DNA from: Deltaproteobacteria bacterium
Lineage (GTDB): Bacteria; JADJOY01
Assembly: GCA_016713535.1 (NCBI GenBank)
Contig: JADJOY010000047.1
Span: 1 to 47,929 of the forward strand
Length of the DNA: 47,929 nucleotides
Direction of reading: 5' to 3'
Shown here: piece by piece, positions 26,867 to 36,987 of the stretch
How the letters are laid out: each line of letters begins with the position of its first letter
Position numbering within the stretch: position 1 is the first letter of the stretch
Made by a program: the position numbers and the translations under genes
The notes under the pieces: model-generated
The model's database searches: none
Seen by the model: only the letters and a program-made list of their open reading frames with translations
What the model was told of the DNA's origin: nothing

Positions 26867-28668
26867 GGACGAGCGCGCCGTCGAATACCGAGTCTCGTGG
26901 CCCGAGCCCCACGCGCACCTCTTTCACGTCGACGCCTGGTTTCCCGGGCCGCTGCCCGAAGAGCTCAACCAGCTGCTGCCGGTGTGGAACCCCGGCTCGT
27001 ATCTGGTTCGCGAGTTTGCGCGGCAGGTGCGGGGCTTCCAAGCGGTCTCGGAGGGAGGCGCGGCGCTCGCGACGCGCAAGACCGGCAAGGCGTCGTGGCG
27101 CGTCTGCGGCGCCGCCGACGGCGTCCGCGTCCGGTACCAGGTGTTCGCCCACGAGCTCTCGGTTCGCACCAGCCACCTCGACGCCACGCACGCGTTCTGG
27201 AACGGCGTCACGCTGTTCGTGTACGCCGACGAGACCCGTCACCGCAAGGCCCGCCTCACCGTCGACGCGCCGGCGAGCTGGGCCGTCTCCTCGACGCTCC
27301 ACCGGACGGGCGACGGCGATCGCGACTGGTGGGCCGACGACTACGACCACCTCGTCGATTGCCCGGTGGAGGCCGGAACGCACCGGATCTCGCGCTTCGA
27401 GGTGGCCGGCATCCCGCACCAGGTCGCGGTGTGGGGCGACGGCAACCTCGACCTCGCGAGCCTGACCGAGGATTTGCGCACGCTGGTCGCGACCGCTGGC
27501 GAGGTGATGGGAGGGCTGCCGTACGAGCGCTACCTGTTCGTCGTGCACCTCTCGGAGAAGCGCGGCGGCGGGCTCCGAGCACCGCGACTCGTGCGTGCTC
27601 AACTATCCGCGCTTCGGGTTCCGGCCGCGGCGTGCCTACGAGGAGTTCCTGGATCTGGCGAGCCACGAGCTCTTCCACGTGTGGAACGTGAAGCGGATCC
27701 GGCCGACCCGCTTCGCGCCGTACGACTACACCCAGGAGAACGTGACCGATCTGCTGTGGGTGATGGAGGGCATCACCGACTACTACGCGCCTCTGGTGTG
27801 CCGTCGCGCCGGACTGGTGAGCGCCGAACGGTACCTGGAGATGCTCGGCGAGAGCCTCACCCAGCTCGCACGCACGCCCGGACGGGCCGTTCACTCGCTG
27901 GAGGAGGCGAGCCGCGACGCGTGGATCCGGCTCTACCGCGCCGACGAGGACACGCCCAACACGAGTGTCTCGTACTACCTCAAGGGTCACGTGGTGGCGG
28001 CCATGCTGGACCTCGAGATCCGCGCGCGCAGCGGTGACCGTGCGACGCTCGACACGGTGATGCGGGGCCTCGCCGCCGACGCGCGTTGCGGTGGCACCAT
28101 CCCCGAGGGTGGCTTCGGGGACGTGGTCCGGCGCCACGCGGGCGTGGACGTCGAGGACCTCCTCGACGCGTACGTTCGCTCGACGGTGGAGATCGACGCC
28201 GCGGGCCACCTGGCACTCGCGGGCCTCCACGCGGCCGCGCGGCCCCGCGAAGGGACCGACGACCGAGGCGGCCGACCACCCACCACGCCCGCCGCGGGTG
28301 AGCCCGCGCACGCCGCGCGCCCCCATCTCGGGGCCAGCTTCCGTGAGGAGGGCGGCCGCGTGACCGTGGCGTTCGTCGCGAACGGCGGACCGGCCGAGCG
28401 CCACGGACTCTACGCCGGCGACGAGATCGTGGCCGCGTGCGGGTACCGGGTGAGCGACGTCCGCGGTCTCGACGCACGCCTCGCCGAGGTGGGGGTGGGC
28501 GAGCGGGTGACCCTCGTGGTCTTCCGGCGCGACCGCCTCGAGCACGTCGACGTCGTGCTCGGGCGCCGGCCCGCGGACACGTGGTGGATCGAAGCGGCGC
28601 GCGAGCCGAGCGCGGAACGAGCCGCCCGCTACGCCGCGTGGCTCGCGGCGCCTCATCCGGGGCGCTGA
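26865..28668 (+). CDS. M61-family glycyl aminopeptidase-like metallopeptidase (one frameshift)
   Basis: The corrected protein is ~600 residues: an N-terminal beta-domain (AVEYRVSWPEPHAHLFHVDA, WNPGSYLVREFARQVRGFQ), a gluzincin catalytic domain, and a C-terminal PDZ domain (about residues 475-570; GLYAGDEIVAACGYRVSDV). Zinc ligands are HELFH (267-271) and Glu in MEGITDYY (about 301). The open frame is broken at 27575-27576, where CTCCGAGCACCG must lose one C to read GLEHRDSCVLNYP, the conserved M61 segment. With that change the span is exactly 601 codons. No signal peptide is seen, so it is probably cytoplasmic. M61 peptidases release N-terminal Gly or Ala. A sequencing error is far likelier than a true break. 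Confidence 0.88.
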
Positions 28669-28776
28669 TCCGTGGTCGCGCTCGACCTCGTTGCGGGGGG
28701 GGCCGGGGCGTGGTAATCGACCGCGGAGAGTGGTGGAAGGACCTCGCCGCTCGGCCGAGCCGCAGGTGACTCCGAG

Positions 28777-30645
28777 ATGAAGTGCCTACTCGTCGAGGAC
28801 CACGATGACGTCCGGCGCTTGATCGCGGAGCTCATCGGGGAGCGAGGGCACGAGGTCGAGGGGTACGCGGCCGGCGAGCCGGCGTTCGGCGCGTATCTCG
28901 ACTCGTTCCACGAGCTGGTGTTCCTCGATCTCAACCTCCCCGACGGCGATGGCCTCGACATCTGCCGCCGGATCCGCTCCCATCCCCGGGGCGCGCACAC
29001 CGTGGTCGTCGTGCTCACCGGTCGCGGTGGCCCGGAGGACGTGGCGCGGGCGCTGGACGCGGGCGCCGACGATTTCATCTCGAAGCCGGTGCTGAGCCGC
29101 GACTTCCGGGTGCGCCTCACGATCGCCGAGCGGCAGGCCGTGGTGCGGGGCGACCGGGCGCGCGCCGAGCACGAGCGCAACACGCTCAACGCGGTGCTCG
29201 AGGCCGCCGTCGAGGGCGTCGTGCGGGTCGGGCTCGATGGTCGCATCGTCGAGGTGAACGAGACCTACGCGCGGATGCTCGGGCACCGCGCCGAGGACCT
29301 CCTCGAGCGCGGGGCCGAGCTGGGCGTGATCGACGACGATCTCGCGCTCGTGGCCCAGGCGGCCGACAGCATGTTGCTCGCCGGTTGGTCGGAAGCCGAG
29401 GTCCGGGCGCACCGCCCCGACGGCTCGCTCGTCCACCTGGGGCTGACGTTCGTTCCGGTGTGGGACCGCGGCGGAGAGGCCTCCGGTCACTACCGCATCG
29501 TCAAGGACATCACCGAGCGCAAGATCGCCGAGGAGCGGATCTGGCGTGACTCGGCGTTCCTGCGCTCGGTGGTCGAGAACATCCCGGACATGATCTTCGT
29601 GAAGGACGCACGCGAGCTGCGGTTCGTGCGTTTCAACCGCGCCGGTGAGGAGCTGCTCGGGTTCAGGCGCGAGGACCTGCTGGGCAAGAACGACTACGAC
29701 CTCTTCCCGACGGAGGAGGCGGACTTCTTCACCGCCAAGGACCGCGAAGTGCTCACTGGCCGCAGGGTCGTCGACATCCCCGAGGAGCCGATCCACACGC
29801 GCTCGTACGGCGCCCGTACCCTTCACACCAAGAAGATCCCGATCCTCGACGAGGACGGAGTGCCGCAGTACCTGCTGGGGATCTCGGAGGACGTGACCGA
29901 GCGCAAGCGCGCCGAGTCGGCGCTGCTCGCGGCCTCTCGCCTCGAGGCGACCGCGACGCTCGCCGGGGGAGTCGCCCACGACTTCAACAACCTGATGGCG
30001 GTGGTGCTGAGCACCACCGACCTGCTGCGTGACGTGGTGAGCGGAGACGTCACCGGCAACGAGCTGATCGACGAGATCGCGGCACTCGCACGCAAGGGTG
30101 GCGGGCTCGCCCGTCAGATGCTGGCGTTCGCGCGCGGCGGCACGACGCAGCTCGAGGTCGTCGATCTCAACGCCGTGGTGCGCGAGATCGTCGGCCTCCA
30201 GTTCCGTGCCCCGCCGCCGGGCGTGCGGATCGAGCAGCGGCTCGCCGTGGACCTGTGGCCGATCGCCGCCGATCCGACGCAGATGGGGCAGGTGGTGATG
30301 AACCTCTGCACCAACGGCGTCGAGGCGCTCGAAGGCGCCGGCCGGCTGCGGATCGAGACGAGGAACCGCGAGCTCGACCTCGCGCAGGCGCTCGAGGCGG
30401 AGCTGGCCGAAGGTCCGTACGTCGAGCTCGTCGTCGAGGACTCGGGCGGCGGACTGGACGAGGAAACCCGGGCTCACGTGTTCGAGCCGTTCTTCACCAC
30501 CAAGTTCCAGGGCCGCGGTCTCGGCCTGTCGGTGGTGTACGGGATCGTCCGCGCGCTGGGCGGGAACATCCTCGTCGAGAGCGCACCCGGGCGGGGAAGC
30601 CAGTTCCGGGTCCTGGTGCCGGCGCAGCTCGACGAAGCGGGCTAG
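28777..30645 (+). CDS. Hybrid sensor histidine kinase (receiver-PAS-PAS-kinase)
   Basis: A 622-residue soluble kinase. Receiver domain about 1-120: acidic pocket EDHDD, phosphoacceptor Asp51 in FLDLNLPDGDG, Thr81 and Lys103 (SKPV). PAS domain 1 about 140-250, ending YRIVKDITERK. PAS domain 2 about 265-380 (SVVENIPDMIFVKDARELRF to LLGISEDVTERK). The dimerisation/phosphoacceptor region has His401 in GGVAHDFNN. The ATPase domain has the N-box NLCTNGVEAL, G1 EDSGGGLD, F-box EPFFTTKF and G2 GRGLGLSVVYGIV. With an N-terminal receiver and no membrane segments, it is likely a middle element of a phosphorelay. No cognate response regulator is adjacent. It starts 108 bp after the M61 gene, so they may be co-transcribed. 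Confidence 0.92.
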   Translation: MKCLLVEDHDDVRRLIAELIGERGHEVEGYAAGEPAFGAYLDSFHELVFLDLNLPDGDGLDICRRIRSHPRGAHTVVVVLTGRGGPEDVARALDAGADDFISKPVLSRDFRVRLTIAERQAVVRGDRARAEHERNTLNAVLEAAVEGVVRVGLDGRIVEVNETYARMLGHRAEDLLERGAELGVIDDDLALVAQAADSMLLAGWSEAEVRAHRPDGSLVHLGLTFVPVWDRGGEASGHYRIVKDITERKIAEERIWRDSAFLRSVVENIPDMIFVKDARELRFVRFNRAGEELLGFRREDLLGKNDYDLFPTEEADFFTAKDREVLTGRRVVDIPEEPIHTRSYGARTLHTKKIPILDEDGVPQYLLGISEDVTERKRAESALLAASRLEATATLAGGVAHDFNNLMAVVLSTTDLLRDVVSGDVTGNELIDEIAALARKGGGLARQMLAFARGGTTQLEVVDLNAVVREIVGLQFRAPPPGVRIEQRLAVDLWPIAADPTQMGQVVMNLCTNGVEALEGAGRLRIETRNRELDLAQALEAELAEGPYVELVVEDSGGGLDEETRAHVFEPFFTTKFQGRGLGLSVVYGIVRALGGNILVESAPGRGSQFRVLVPAQLDEAG

Positions 30646-31067
30646 CGAGCGATCGCACGAGCGCGAGCCGAGTGCCTCGGGGGTGAGCGCCGCGCGGGAT
30701 CGCGGCGCCGACGAAGCACGGCGCCGTTGGCGCCTGCCCTCCAGCGGGCGGGGGGCTGGACCGTGCTCTCGAGGGCAAAGCCACTCGGCCGACTCGCGCC
30801 ACGAACGGACTCGTCACCTCGCGCGTCGCAGCGAGCCCGTGAAGGAATCGAGCGAGAGCGAAGCGCCGCGGGGGGACGGAGCCCCCCGCGCTACGAAGAC
30901 CCTCGTAGCGACGGGGGTTCCATCCCCCGTCGCCGGGCCCACACGGCTTCCGAGAGTAACCCGGATGGAGGGATCCACAGCCTCGGCGGGACGGCGGCGA
31001 AGGATCGAGGGGCCGAAGGCCCCGTGCCGTCCAGCGGGCGGGGGGCTGGAACAGCCCCCCGAGAAAC
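30646..31067. repeat. Intergenic palindrome cluster downstream of the kinase and purA
   Basis: 422 bp between convergent genes, full of inverted repeats: GCGCCGCG/CGCGGCGC near 30686-30710, CGCGGGGGG/CCCCCCGCG near 30870-30892, and GCGACGGGGG-TTCCAT-CCCCCGTCGC near 30909-30934, which resembles the element at 5328-5349. CGGGGGGCT-GGAAC-AGCCCCCCG (31039-31061) lies seven bases before the purA stop. A 26-base block, with one mismatch, is repeated directly at 30735-30760 and 31025-31050. Confidence 0.8.
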
Positions 31068-32363
<1,296 letters not shown>

Positions 32364-32408
32364 GGTCCGCTCCTGCGAGCGCGCGCCGCCCGGGCGCGCG
32401 CGGTTGAG

Positions 32409-33998
32409 TCAGTGGCCGAGCTTGACCTGCGTGGCGGAGACGATCGCGGGCTGCTTGCGGATGAGCTCGAGCACGTCCTTCGGTACCTCCGCGTCGACGT
32501 GGAAGAGGCTCACCGCGCGGCCGCTCTTCTTGTCCCGTCCGAGCTCGAGGCCGGCGATGTTGATGCCCTTCTCGCCGAGGACCGTGCCGAGGCGTCCGAC
32601 CACGCCGGGGACGTCCTGGTTCTGGAGTACGACGATGTTGCCGTCGAGCACGCCTTCCAGGAAGAAGTCGTTGAAGCGCACGAGCCGCGGGTTGCCTTTG
32701 CCGAGGACCGCGCCGGCGACACGTGCCGTGCCCTTGGTGGTGGTGACGACGACCTGGATGAGGTTGCTGAAGTCGAGGTCACGTGACGCCTTGCTCTCGC
32801 TCACGCGCACGCCCCGCTCGCGAGCCACCACCGGCGCGCTGACGTCGTTCACGACCCGGTCGAGGAGCGGCGCGAGCAGCCCGCGCAGCACGGCGTTGGT
32901 CAGCGCGGCGGTGTTGAGCTCGCGCGCGTCGCCCAGGTACTCGACCGCGATCTCGCGGGGCGCGTCCTCGAGCGTCTGCCCGAGGAACCCTCCGAGCCGC
33001 TCGGCCAGCGTGAGATAGGGACGCAGCCGTGGCAGCTCGTCGGCGCTCACCGATGGCACGTTCACGGCGTTGCGGATCTCGCCCTTGAGCAGGAAGTCGC
33101 GGATCTGCTCGGAGACCTGGTACGCGACCTTCTCGGCGGCCTCCTCGGTGGCGGCGCCGAGGTGCGGCGTGCAGATCACGTTGTCGAGGGCGAGCAGCGG
33201 GTGATCCTTGGGCGGCGGCTCCTCGACGAACACGTCGAGGGCGGCACCGCCGACCTTGCCGCTCTGGATGGCCTCGACGAGTGCGGCCTCGTCCACGATG
33301 CCGCCGCGCGCGGCGTTGATGACGAGGACACCGTCCTTCATCTTCGCGAACGTCTCGCGGTTGATGATGCCCTTGGTCTCGTCGGTGAGCGGGGTGTGGA
33401 CCGTCACGATGTCGGCGCGGCGGAAGAGCTCGTCGAGCTCCACGAAGTCGACGCCGATCTTCTCGGCCGCCTCGCGGTTCAGGAACGGGTCGAACCCGAT
33501 CACCTGCATCTTGAGGCCGCGCGCGCGGTCGGCCACCACGCGGCCGATGTTGCCGAGGCCGATGACGCCGAGCGTCTTGCCCATGATCTCCATGCCGGTG
33601 AGCTTCTTCTTGGCCCACTCGCCGCGCTTCATCGTCATGGTGCCCTGGGGGATCTTGCGGGCCAGGGACAGCATCAGGCTGATGGCGTGCTCGCCCGTCG
33701 TGACCGTGTTTCCACCAGGGGTGTTCATGACGACGATGCCGCGCTCATTGGCCGCCGCGACGTCGATGTTGTCGACGCCCACGCCCGCGCGGCCGATCAC
33801 GCGCAGCTTGGCCGCGGCCGCGATCACCTCGCGCGTCACCTTGGTCTCGCTGCGGACCACGAGGGCCTCGGCGTCCGCGATCTCCGCGAGCAGCGCTTCC
33901 TTGGCCAGGCCCACCTTGTTCACCACCTCGAAGCCGCCGGCGTCGCGCAGCAGGCCGAGGCCCTTGTCGGAGAGACGGTCGGTCACCAGTACTTTCAC
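32409..33998 (-). CDS. serA: D-3-phosphoglycerate dehydrogenase
   Basis: A 529-residue, long-form (ASB plus ACT) phosphoglycerate dehydrogenase, first step of serine synthesis. NAD-binding motif GLGNIG at 147-152, catalytic Arg231 (NAARGGIVDE), Glu260 (DVFVEEPP) and His279 (CTPHLGAATEE). The C-terminal ~200 residues include the intervening domain and an ACT domain (GKGNPRLVRFNDFFLEGVL; VLEKGINIAG-like region ending VSATQVKLGH), so feedback inhibition by serine is likely. The start is the GTG at 33998, preceded by GAGGTGAC. It lies 88 bp after the aminotransferase gene; together they cover the first two serine steps. Confidence 0.96.
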   Translation of the reverse strand: MKVLVTDRLSDKGLGLLRDAGGFEVVNKVGLAKEALLAEIADAEALVVRSETKVTREVIAAAAKLRVIGRAGVGVDNIDVAAANERGIVVMNTPGGNTVTTGEHAISLMLSLARKIPQGTMTMKRGEWAKKKLTGMEIMGKTLGVIGLGNIGRVVADRARGLKMQVIGFDPFLNREAAEKIGVDFVELDELFRRADIVTVHTPLTDETKGIINRETFAKMKDGVLVINAARGGIVDEAALVEAIQSGKVGGAALDVFVEEPPPKDHPLLALDNVICTPHLGAATEEAAEKVAYQVSEQIRDFLLKGEIRNAVNVPSVSADELPRLRPYLTLAERLGGFLGQTLEDAPREIAVEYLGDARELNTAALTNAVLRGLLAPLLDRVVNDVSAPVVARERGVRVSESKASRDLDFSNLIQVVVTTTKGTARVAGAVLGKGNPRLVRFNDFFLEGVLDGNIVVLQNQDVPGVVGRLGTVLGEKGINIAGLELGRDKKSGRAVSLFHVDAEVPKDVLELIRKQPAIVSATQVKLGH

Positions 33999-34085
33999 GA
34001 TGTCACCTCGCGGAGAGTGGGTTCCCTGAGCACGCGCTCGAGAAGGTGGGGGAGCGAACCGTCGCGGGTTCGTCGATCGGTCACT

Positions 34086-35261
34086 TCAGTCGGGCCTCGA
34101 CCGTCCGGCTGCCATGGCCGCTTCGCTGCCCAGGACGCGCTGCGCCGCGGTCACCGCCACGCCGAGCGTCCCGCTGCGGCCCTCGGCGGCGAGGGCGAGC
34201 TCGAGCGCGCCCGCGATCGCCAGCACGTCGAACCGGTCAACATAGCCCAGGTGCCCGATGCGGAGGATGCGTCCCTTGAGGTCGCCCTGTCCGCCCGACA
34301 CCACGATGCCGTGGTCGTCGCGAAGCCGGCGTACCAGCGCCGCCGCATCCACGCCAGCCGGGGCGAACGTCGCGGTGAGGGCCGGGCTCGGCGAATCGGC
34401 CGCGACCAGGCGAAAGCCGAGCGCCACGAGAGCGGCGCGCGTGGCGGCGGCGAGGACCGCCTGACGGGCGTAGGCGGCGTCGAGCCCCTCGGCGTGCAGC
34501 CGGTCCAGGACGTCGCTGAGGCCCAGCACCAGGGAGATCGCTGGAGTCCACGCTGTCTGACCCTTGGTCTGGGTGTCACGTTCACGCCGCAGGTCGAAGT
34601 AAAAGCGCGGCAGCCGCGCCCGCTCGCTCATCGCCCATGCCTTGTCGCTGAGCGCGATGAAGGCGAGCCCGGGCGGGATCATGAACGCCTTCTGCGATCC
34701 TGCGATCAGGACGTCGATTCCCCACTCGTCCATCGGCATCGGCAGCACACCGACCGCCGTGATGCCGTCGACGACGAGCGCCACGTCGGGGCGGTCGCGA
34801 GTGAGCGCGGCGAGCTCCCGGACCGGGTGGAGCACGCCGGTCGAGGTCTCGGTCGCCTGCACGAACACCGCGCGAGCATTCGGGTGGGCGTCGAGGGCGC
34901 GCTCCACCGCGAGCGGGTCGACGCTCTGGCCCCAGGGTACGTCGATCGGGACCTCCTGGCAGCCGTGGACGGCGAGCAGCTCGCTCCAGCGCTCGCCGAA
35001 CTTCCCGCCGCGCACCGTGATGGCCAGGTCGCCCGGCGAGAGCAGGTTCACCACCGAGGCTTCCATCGCGCCCGTGCCCGAGCACGTGAGGACCAGCACG
35101 TCACCGCGGGTGCCGAACACCGGCGCGAGCTGCGCTCGGACCCGTTCGAGGACGGCTCGGAACGCGCTACCGCGGTGGTGGGGCAGCGGCACCGCCATCG
35201 CGAGGGCGGTCTCGGCTGCGACCGGAGTGGGGCCGGGCGCCAGCAGGCGATACTTGTTCAT
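34086..35261 (-). CDS. Class V aminotransferase (serine-pyruvate/alanine-glyoxylate type)
   Basis: A 391-residue PLP enzyme. Motifs: LLAPGPTPVAAETALAMAVP at the N-terminus, VLVLTCSGTGAMEASVVNLL, VVDGITAVGVLPMPMDEWGIDVLIAGSQKAFMIPPG with the PLP lysine in GSQKAF, and the C-terminal GDLKGRILRIGHLGYV. It belongs to the family of alanine-glyoxylate/serine-pyruvate and soluble-hydrogenase-small-subunit aminotransferases. Upstream of serA it very probably supplies the phosphoserine aminotransferase step, as class V homologues do in archaea and some deltaproteobacteria; this is inference. It starts at an ATG and has its own candidate promoter inside the end of the preceding gene, so the serine-purine part of the run can be expressed separately. 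Confidence 0.9.
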   Translation of the reverse strand: MNKYRLLAPGPTPVAAETALAMAVPLPHHRGSAFRAVLERVRAQLAPVFGTRGDVLVLTCSGTGAMEASVVNLLSPGDLAITVRGGKFGERWSELLAVHGCQEVPIDVPWGQSVDPLAVERALDAHPNARAVFVQATETSTGVLHPVRELAALTRDRPDVALVVDGITAVGVLPMPMDEWGIDVLIAGSQKAFMIPPGLAFIALSDKAWAMSERARLPRFYFDLRRERDTQTKGQTAWTPAISLVLGLSDVLDRLHAEGLDAAYARQAVLAAATRAALVALGFRLVAADSPSPALTATFAPAGVDAAALVRRLRDDHGIVVSGGQGDLKGRILRIGHLGYVDRFDVLAIAGALELALAAEGRSGTLGVAVTAAQRVLGSEAAMAAGRSRPD

Positions 35262-35312
35262 GCGCAGGTGGGGTGCCGCGCGCCAGCCGGGGGGTGGGCG
35301 CGGAGGCGCGCT

Positions 35313-35340
35313 AACCTAGCGGGTGAGCGACAAAAGTCAA
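35313..35340 (-). promoter_or_regulatory. Candidate internal promoter for aminotransferase-serA-purA
   Basis: On the minus strand, TTGACT (35340-35335), a 16-bp spacer and TAGGTT (35318-35313). The -35 overlaps the lipoprotein stop codon. The aminotransferase start is ~50 bases downstream. The -10 is identical to that of the pentapeptide gene promoter. Confidence 0.45.
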
Positions 35341-36119
35341 CCGTCCCCGGCACGCTCCGGCGGACCACCCTCGGGGGTGCGGGGCGTCGCCGCCGAAGCT
35401 GCCGCAGCAACTCGCGCGAGCCCGTCCAGGTCGAGTGCCGAGGCCAGCACGGTGAGCGATTCGGGGTCGACCCCGGACGTGGCGCGCGCCGCGACCAGGA
35501 GCCGATCCCCGACGAGCACGTGGAGCGTGTGCGCGACCTGGCCCCGGGGGACGGGTGGGCTCGCCGGGGACGAACGGACCCCGGGGAACGAGCCGACGTC
35601 GAGGGCGTGGAAGCGTCCCCCGGATGACGAGGCCGCCGCGGTGGCTCGCTCCACTTCGAAGGCGGCGAGGAGCTCGGGCGAGCCCGCCGGATCGATGATC
35701 TCGAGCCAGATCGAGCCGTCGCCGGCCGTCACCTCACGCGACACGATCTCGTAGGCACGGCCCTGGAAGGTCGCGCGGCGCGCCGTGACTTCCCCGGCAC
35801 CGGGGTCGTCGAGCGACGCGAGGAAGGGCGCGAGCACCTCGGGCGCGAGGGGAGCGGGGCGCTCGCCGACCTTGCGCAGGAGCGTCCGGCCACGGGCGGC
35901 CAGCTCGCCGAGGCGCGCGCGTTCGGCGGCCGAGCCACTCGCCACCGGCGGAAGCTCGGCGAGCTGGTGGTCGAGATCGCGCCGCAGCGTGGCGAGTGCC
36001 TCGTGCGCCGACGCCGGCGGAGGGAGGCGCGTCGAGTCGCGGGTGCACCCGAGCGCGAGGGGCACGCCCACCAGCACCGCGGCGACGAACCGGCACCGTG
36101 AGCGCCGAGCACCGTTCAC
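35337..36119 (-). CDS. Lipoprotein of unknown function
   Basis: A 260-residue protein. The N-terminus RRSRCRFVAAVLVGVPLALGC is a lipoprotein signal with lipobox LALGC. A helical segment follows (AHEALATLRRDLDHQLAELPP; RARLGELAARGRTLLRKVGE), then a beta-rich domain: ATFQGRAYEIVSREVTAG, SIWLEIIDPAGSPELLAAFE, GQVAHTLHVLVGDRLLVAAR. No domain I can name. The GTG start at 36119 overlaps the macrodomain stop by four bases (GTGA), so translation is probably coupled and the two proteins made in similar amounts. The C-terminal tail is Pro/Gly/Glu-rich. No sign of a frameshift. Confidence 0.75.
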   Translation of the reverse strand: MNGARRSRCRFVAAVLVGVPLALGCTRDSTRLPPPASAHEALATLRRDLDHQLAELPPVASGSAAERARLGELAARGRTLLRKVGERPAPLAPEVLAPFLASLDDPGAGEVTARRATFQGRAYEIVSREVTAGDGSIWLEIIDPAGSPELLAAFEVERATAAASSSGGRFHALDVGSFPGVRSSPASPPVPRGQVAHTLHVLVGDRLLVAARATSGVDPESLTVLASALDLDGLARVAAAASAATPRTPEGGPPERAGDG

Positions 36120-36691
36120 GAGGCGCTCGGACCGCTCTCGGGGCCGCCGCACGCGAGGGCCGAGAGCGCGGTTCGGTACGTGGCCAGGGTGGTCTCCGCG
36201 AACAGCACGAACCGCACCTGGGTGATCGACGTCTCCCCCATGAGGTGATCGCGGACCGTGCGCAGCGCGACGTCCGCGGCGGCGGGCTCGGGATAGCCGT
36301 AGGCGCCGGTGGAGATGGAAGGGAAGGCGAGCGAGCGCAGCCCATGTTCGTCCGCGAGACGCAAGCTCGAACGGTAGGCCGATGCGAGGAGCTCCGCCTC
36401 GCCTCGCGCGCCGCCGTGCCACACCGGACCGACGGCGTGGATCACGTAGCGGCACGCGAGCCGCCCGGCGTTCGTGATCACGGCGTGTCCCGGCGGGCAG
36501 GTGCCGGTGCTCGCGCGGAGCTGCTTGCAGGCCTCGAGGATCTCGGGCCCCCCGGCGCGATGGATCGCGCCGTCGACGCCTCCACCGCCGAGGAGCGACG
36601 AATTCGCGGCATTGACGATCGCGTCGGTGGTCTCGTGCGTGATGTCGCCGCGGGTGAGCTCGATCACCCTGGCGCCGATCGCGGCCTTCAT
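36116..36691 (-). CDS. Macrodomain protein (ADP-ribose/O-acetyl-ADP-ribose deacetylase type)
   Basis: A 191-residue MacroD/YmdB-type macrodomain. Ligand loops are intact: GDITHETTDAIVNAANSSLLGGGGVDGAIHRAGG (with the NAANSSLLGGGGVDGAIH catalytic/diphosphate loop) and AFPSISTGAYGYP, where Ser-Thr-Gly-Ala-Tyr contacts the distal ribose. Such enzymes remove the acetyl of O-acetyl-ADP-ribose or ADP-ribose from acidic side chains. Its ATG overlaps the DUF3343 stop (ATGA) and its stop overlaps the lipoprotein GTG (GTGA). Single-domain and cytoplasmic. Context with a deoxyhypusine-synthase-like NAD enzyme and a SAM hydrolase suggests nucleotide by-product handling; that is inference. Confidence 0.9.
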   Translation of the reverse strand: MKAAIGARVIELTRGDITHETTDAIVNAANSSLLGGGGVDGAIHRAGGPEILEACKQLRASTGTCPPGHAVITNAGRLACRYVIHAVGPVWHGGARGEAELLASAYRSSLRLADEHGLRSLAFPSISTGAYGYPEPAAADVALRTVRDHLMGETSITQVRFVLFAETTLATYRTALSALACGGPESGPSAS

Positions 36692-36984
36692 GGCGCCTCC
36701 GGGCCGGCCGAGGGACGGTGCGTCGGGAGCTCGGCGCGCTGGTAGCGAGCACCGTCCGAGCACCACAGCTCGGCGAGGTCCGGGCCGCCGTCGAGGACAG
36801 CCCGCACATGGCCGAGCTCGTCGGCGGGAAACGCGATCGCCAGCCCGCAGCTCGACGTGAGCGGCCGCGGTGTCGGCATCAGTCGGTGACGGGCACGGGC
36901 GACGCGGAGCGCCTCTTCGGCGGCCATCACGCGGTGCAGGCCGTGGAAGATCGCGACGTGAGTCCCGGGCGCGAGTGCCTTCAT
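36688..36984 (-). CDS. DUF3343 protein (putative Se/S-carrier-like)
   Basis: A 98-residue protein. The core, HVAIFHGLHRVMAAEEALRV, then HRLMPTPRPLTSSCGLAIAF and GHVRAVLDGG, matches the DUF3343 pattern: a strand-helix with a short segment ending in SSCG, containing the conserved Cys. DUF3343 proteins have been proposed to carry sulfur or selenium in bacteria with selenium-dependent enzymes. No selenium gene is in the window, so this function is uncertain here. The ATG at 36984 is three bases after the site-2 protease stop, and the stop overlaps the macrodomain ATG by four bases. A second Cys (ELWCSDG) lies near the C-terminus. Confidence 0.75.
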   Translation of the reverse strand: MKALAPGTHVAIFHGLHRVMAAEEALRVARARHRLMPTPRPLTSSCGLAIAFPADELGHVRAVLDGGPDLAELWCSDGARYQRAELPTHRPSAGPEAP

Positions 36985-36987
36985 GAC

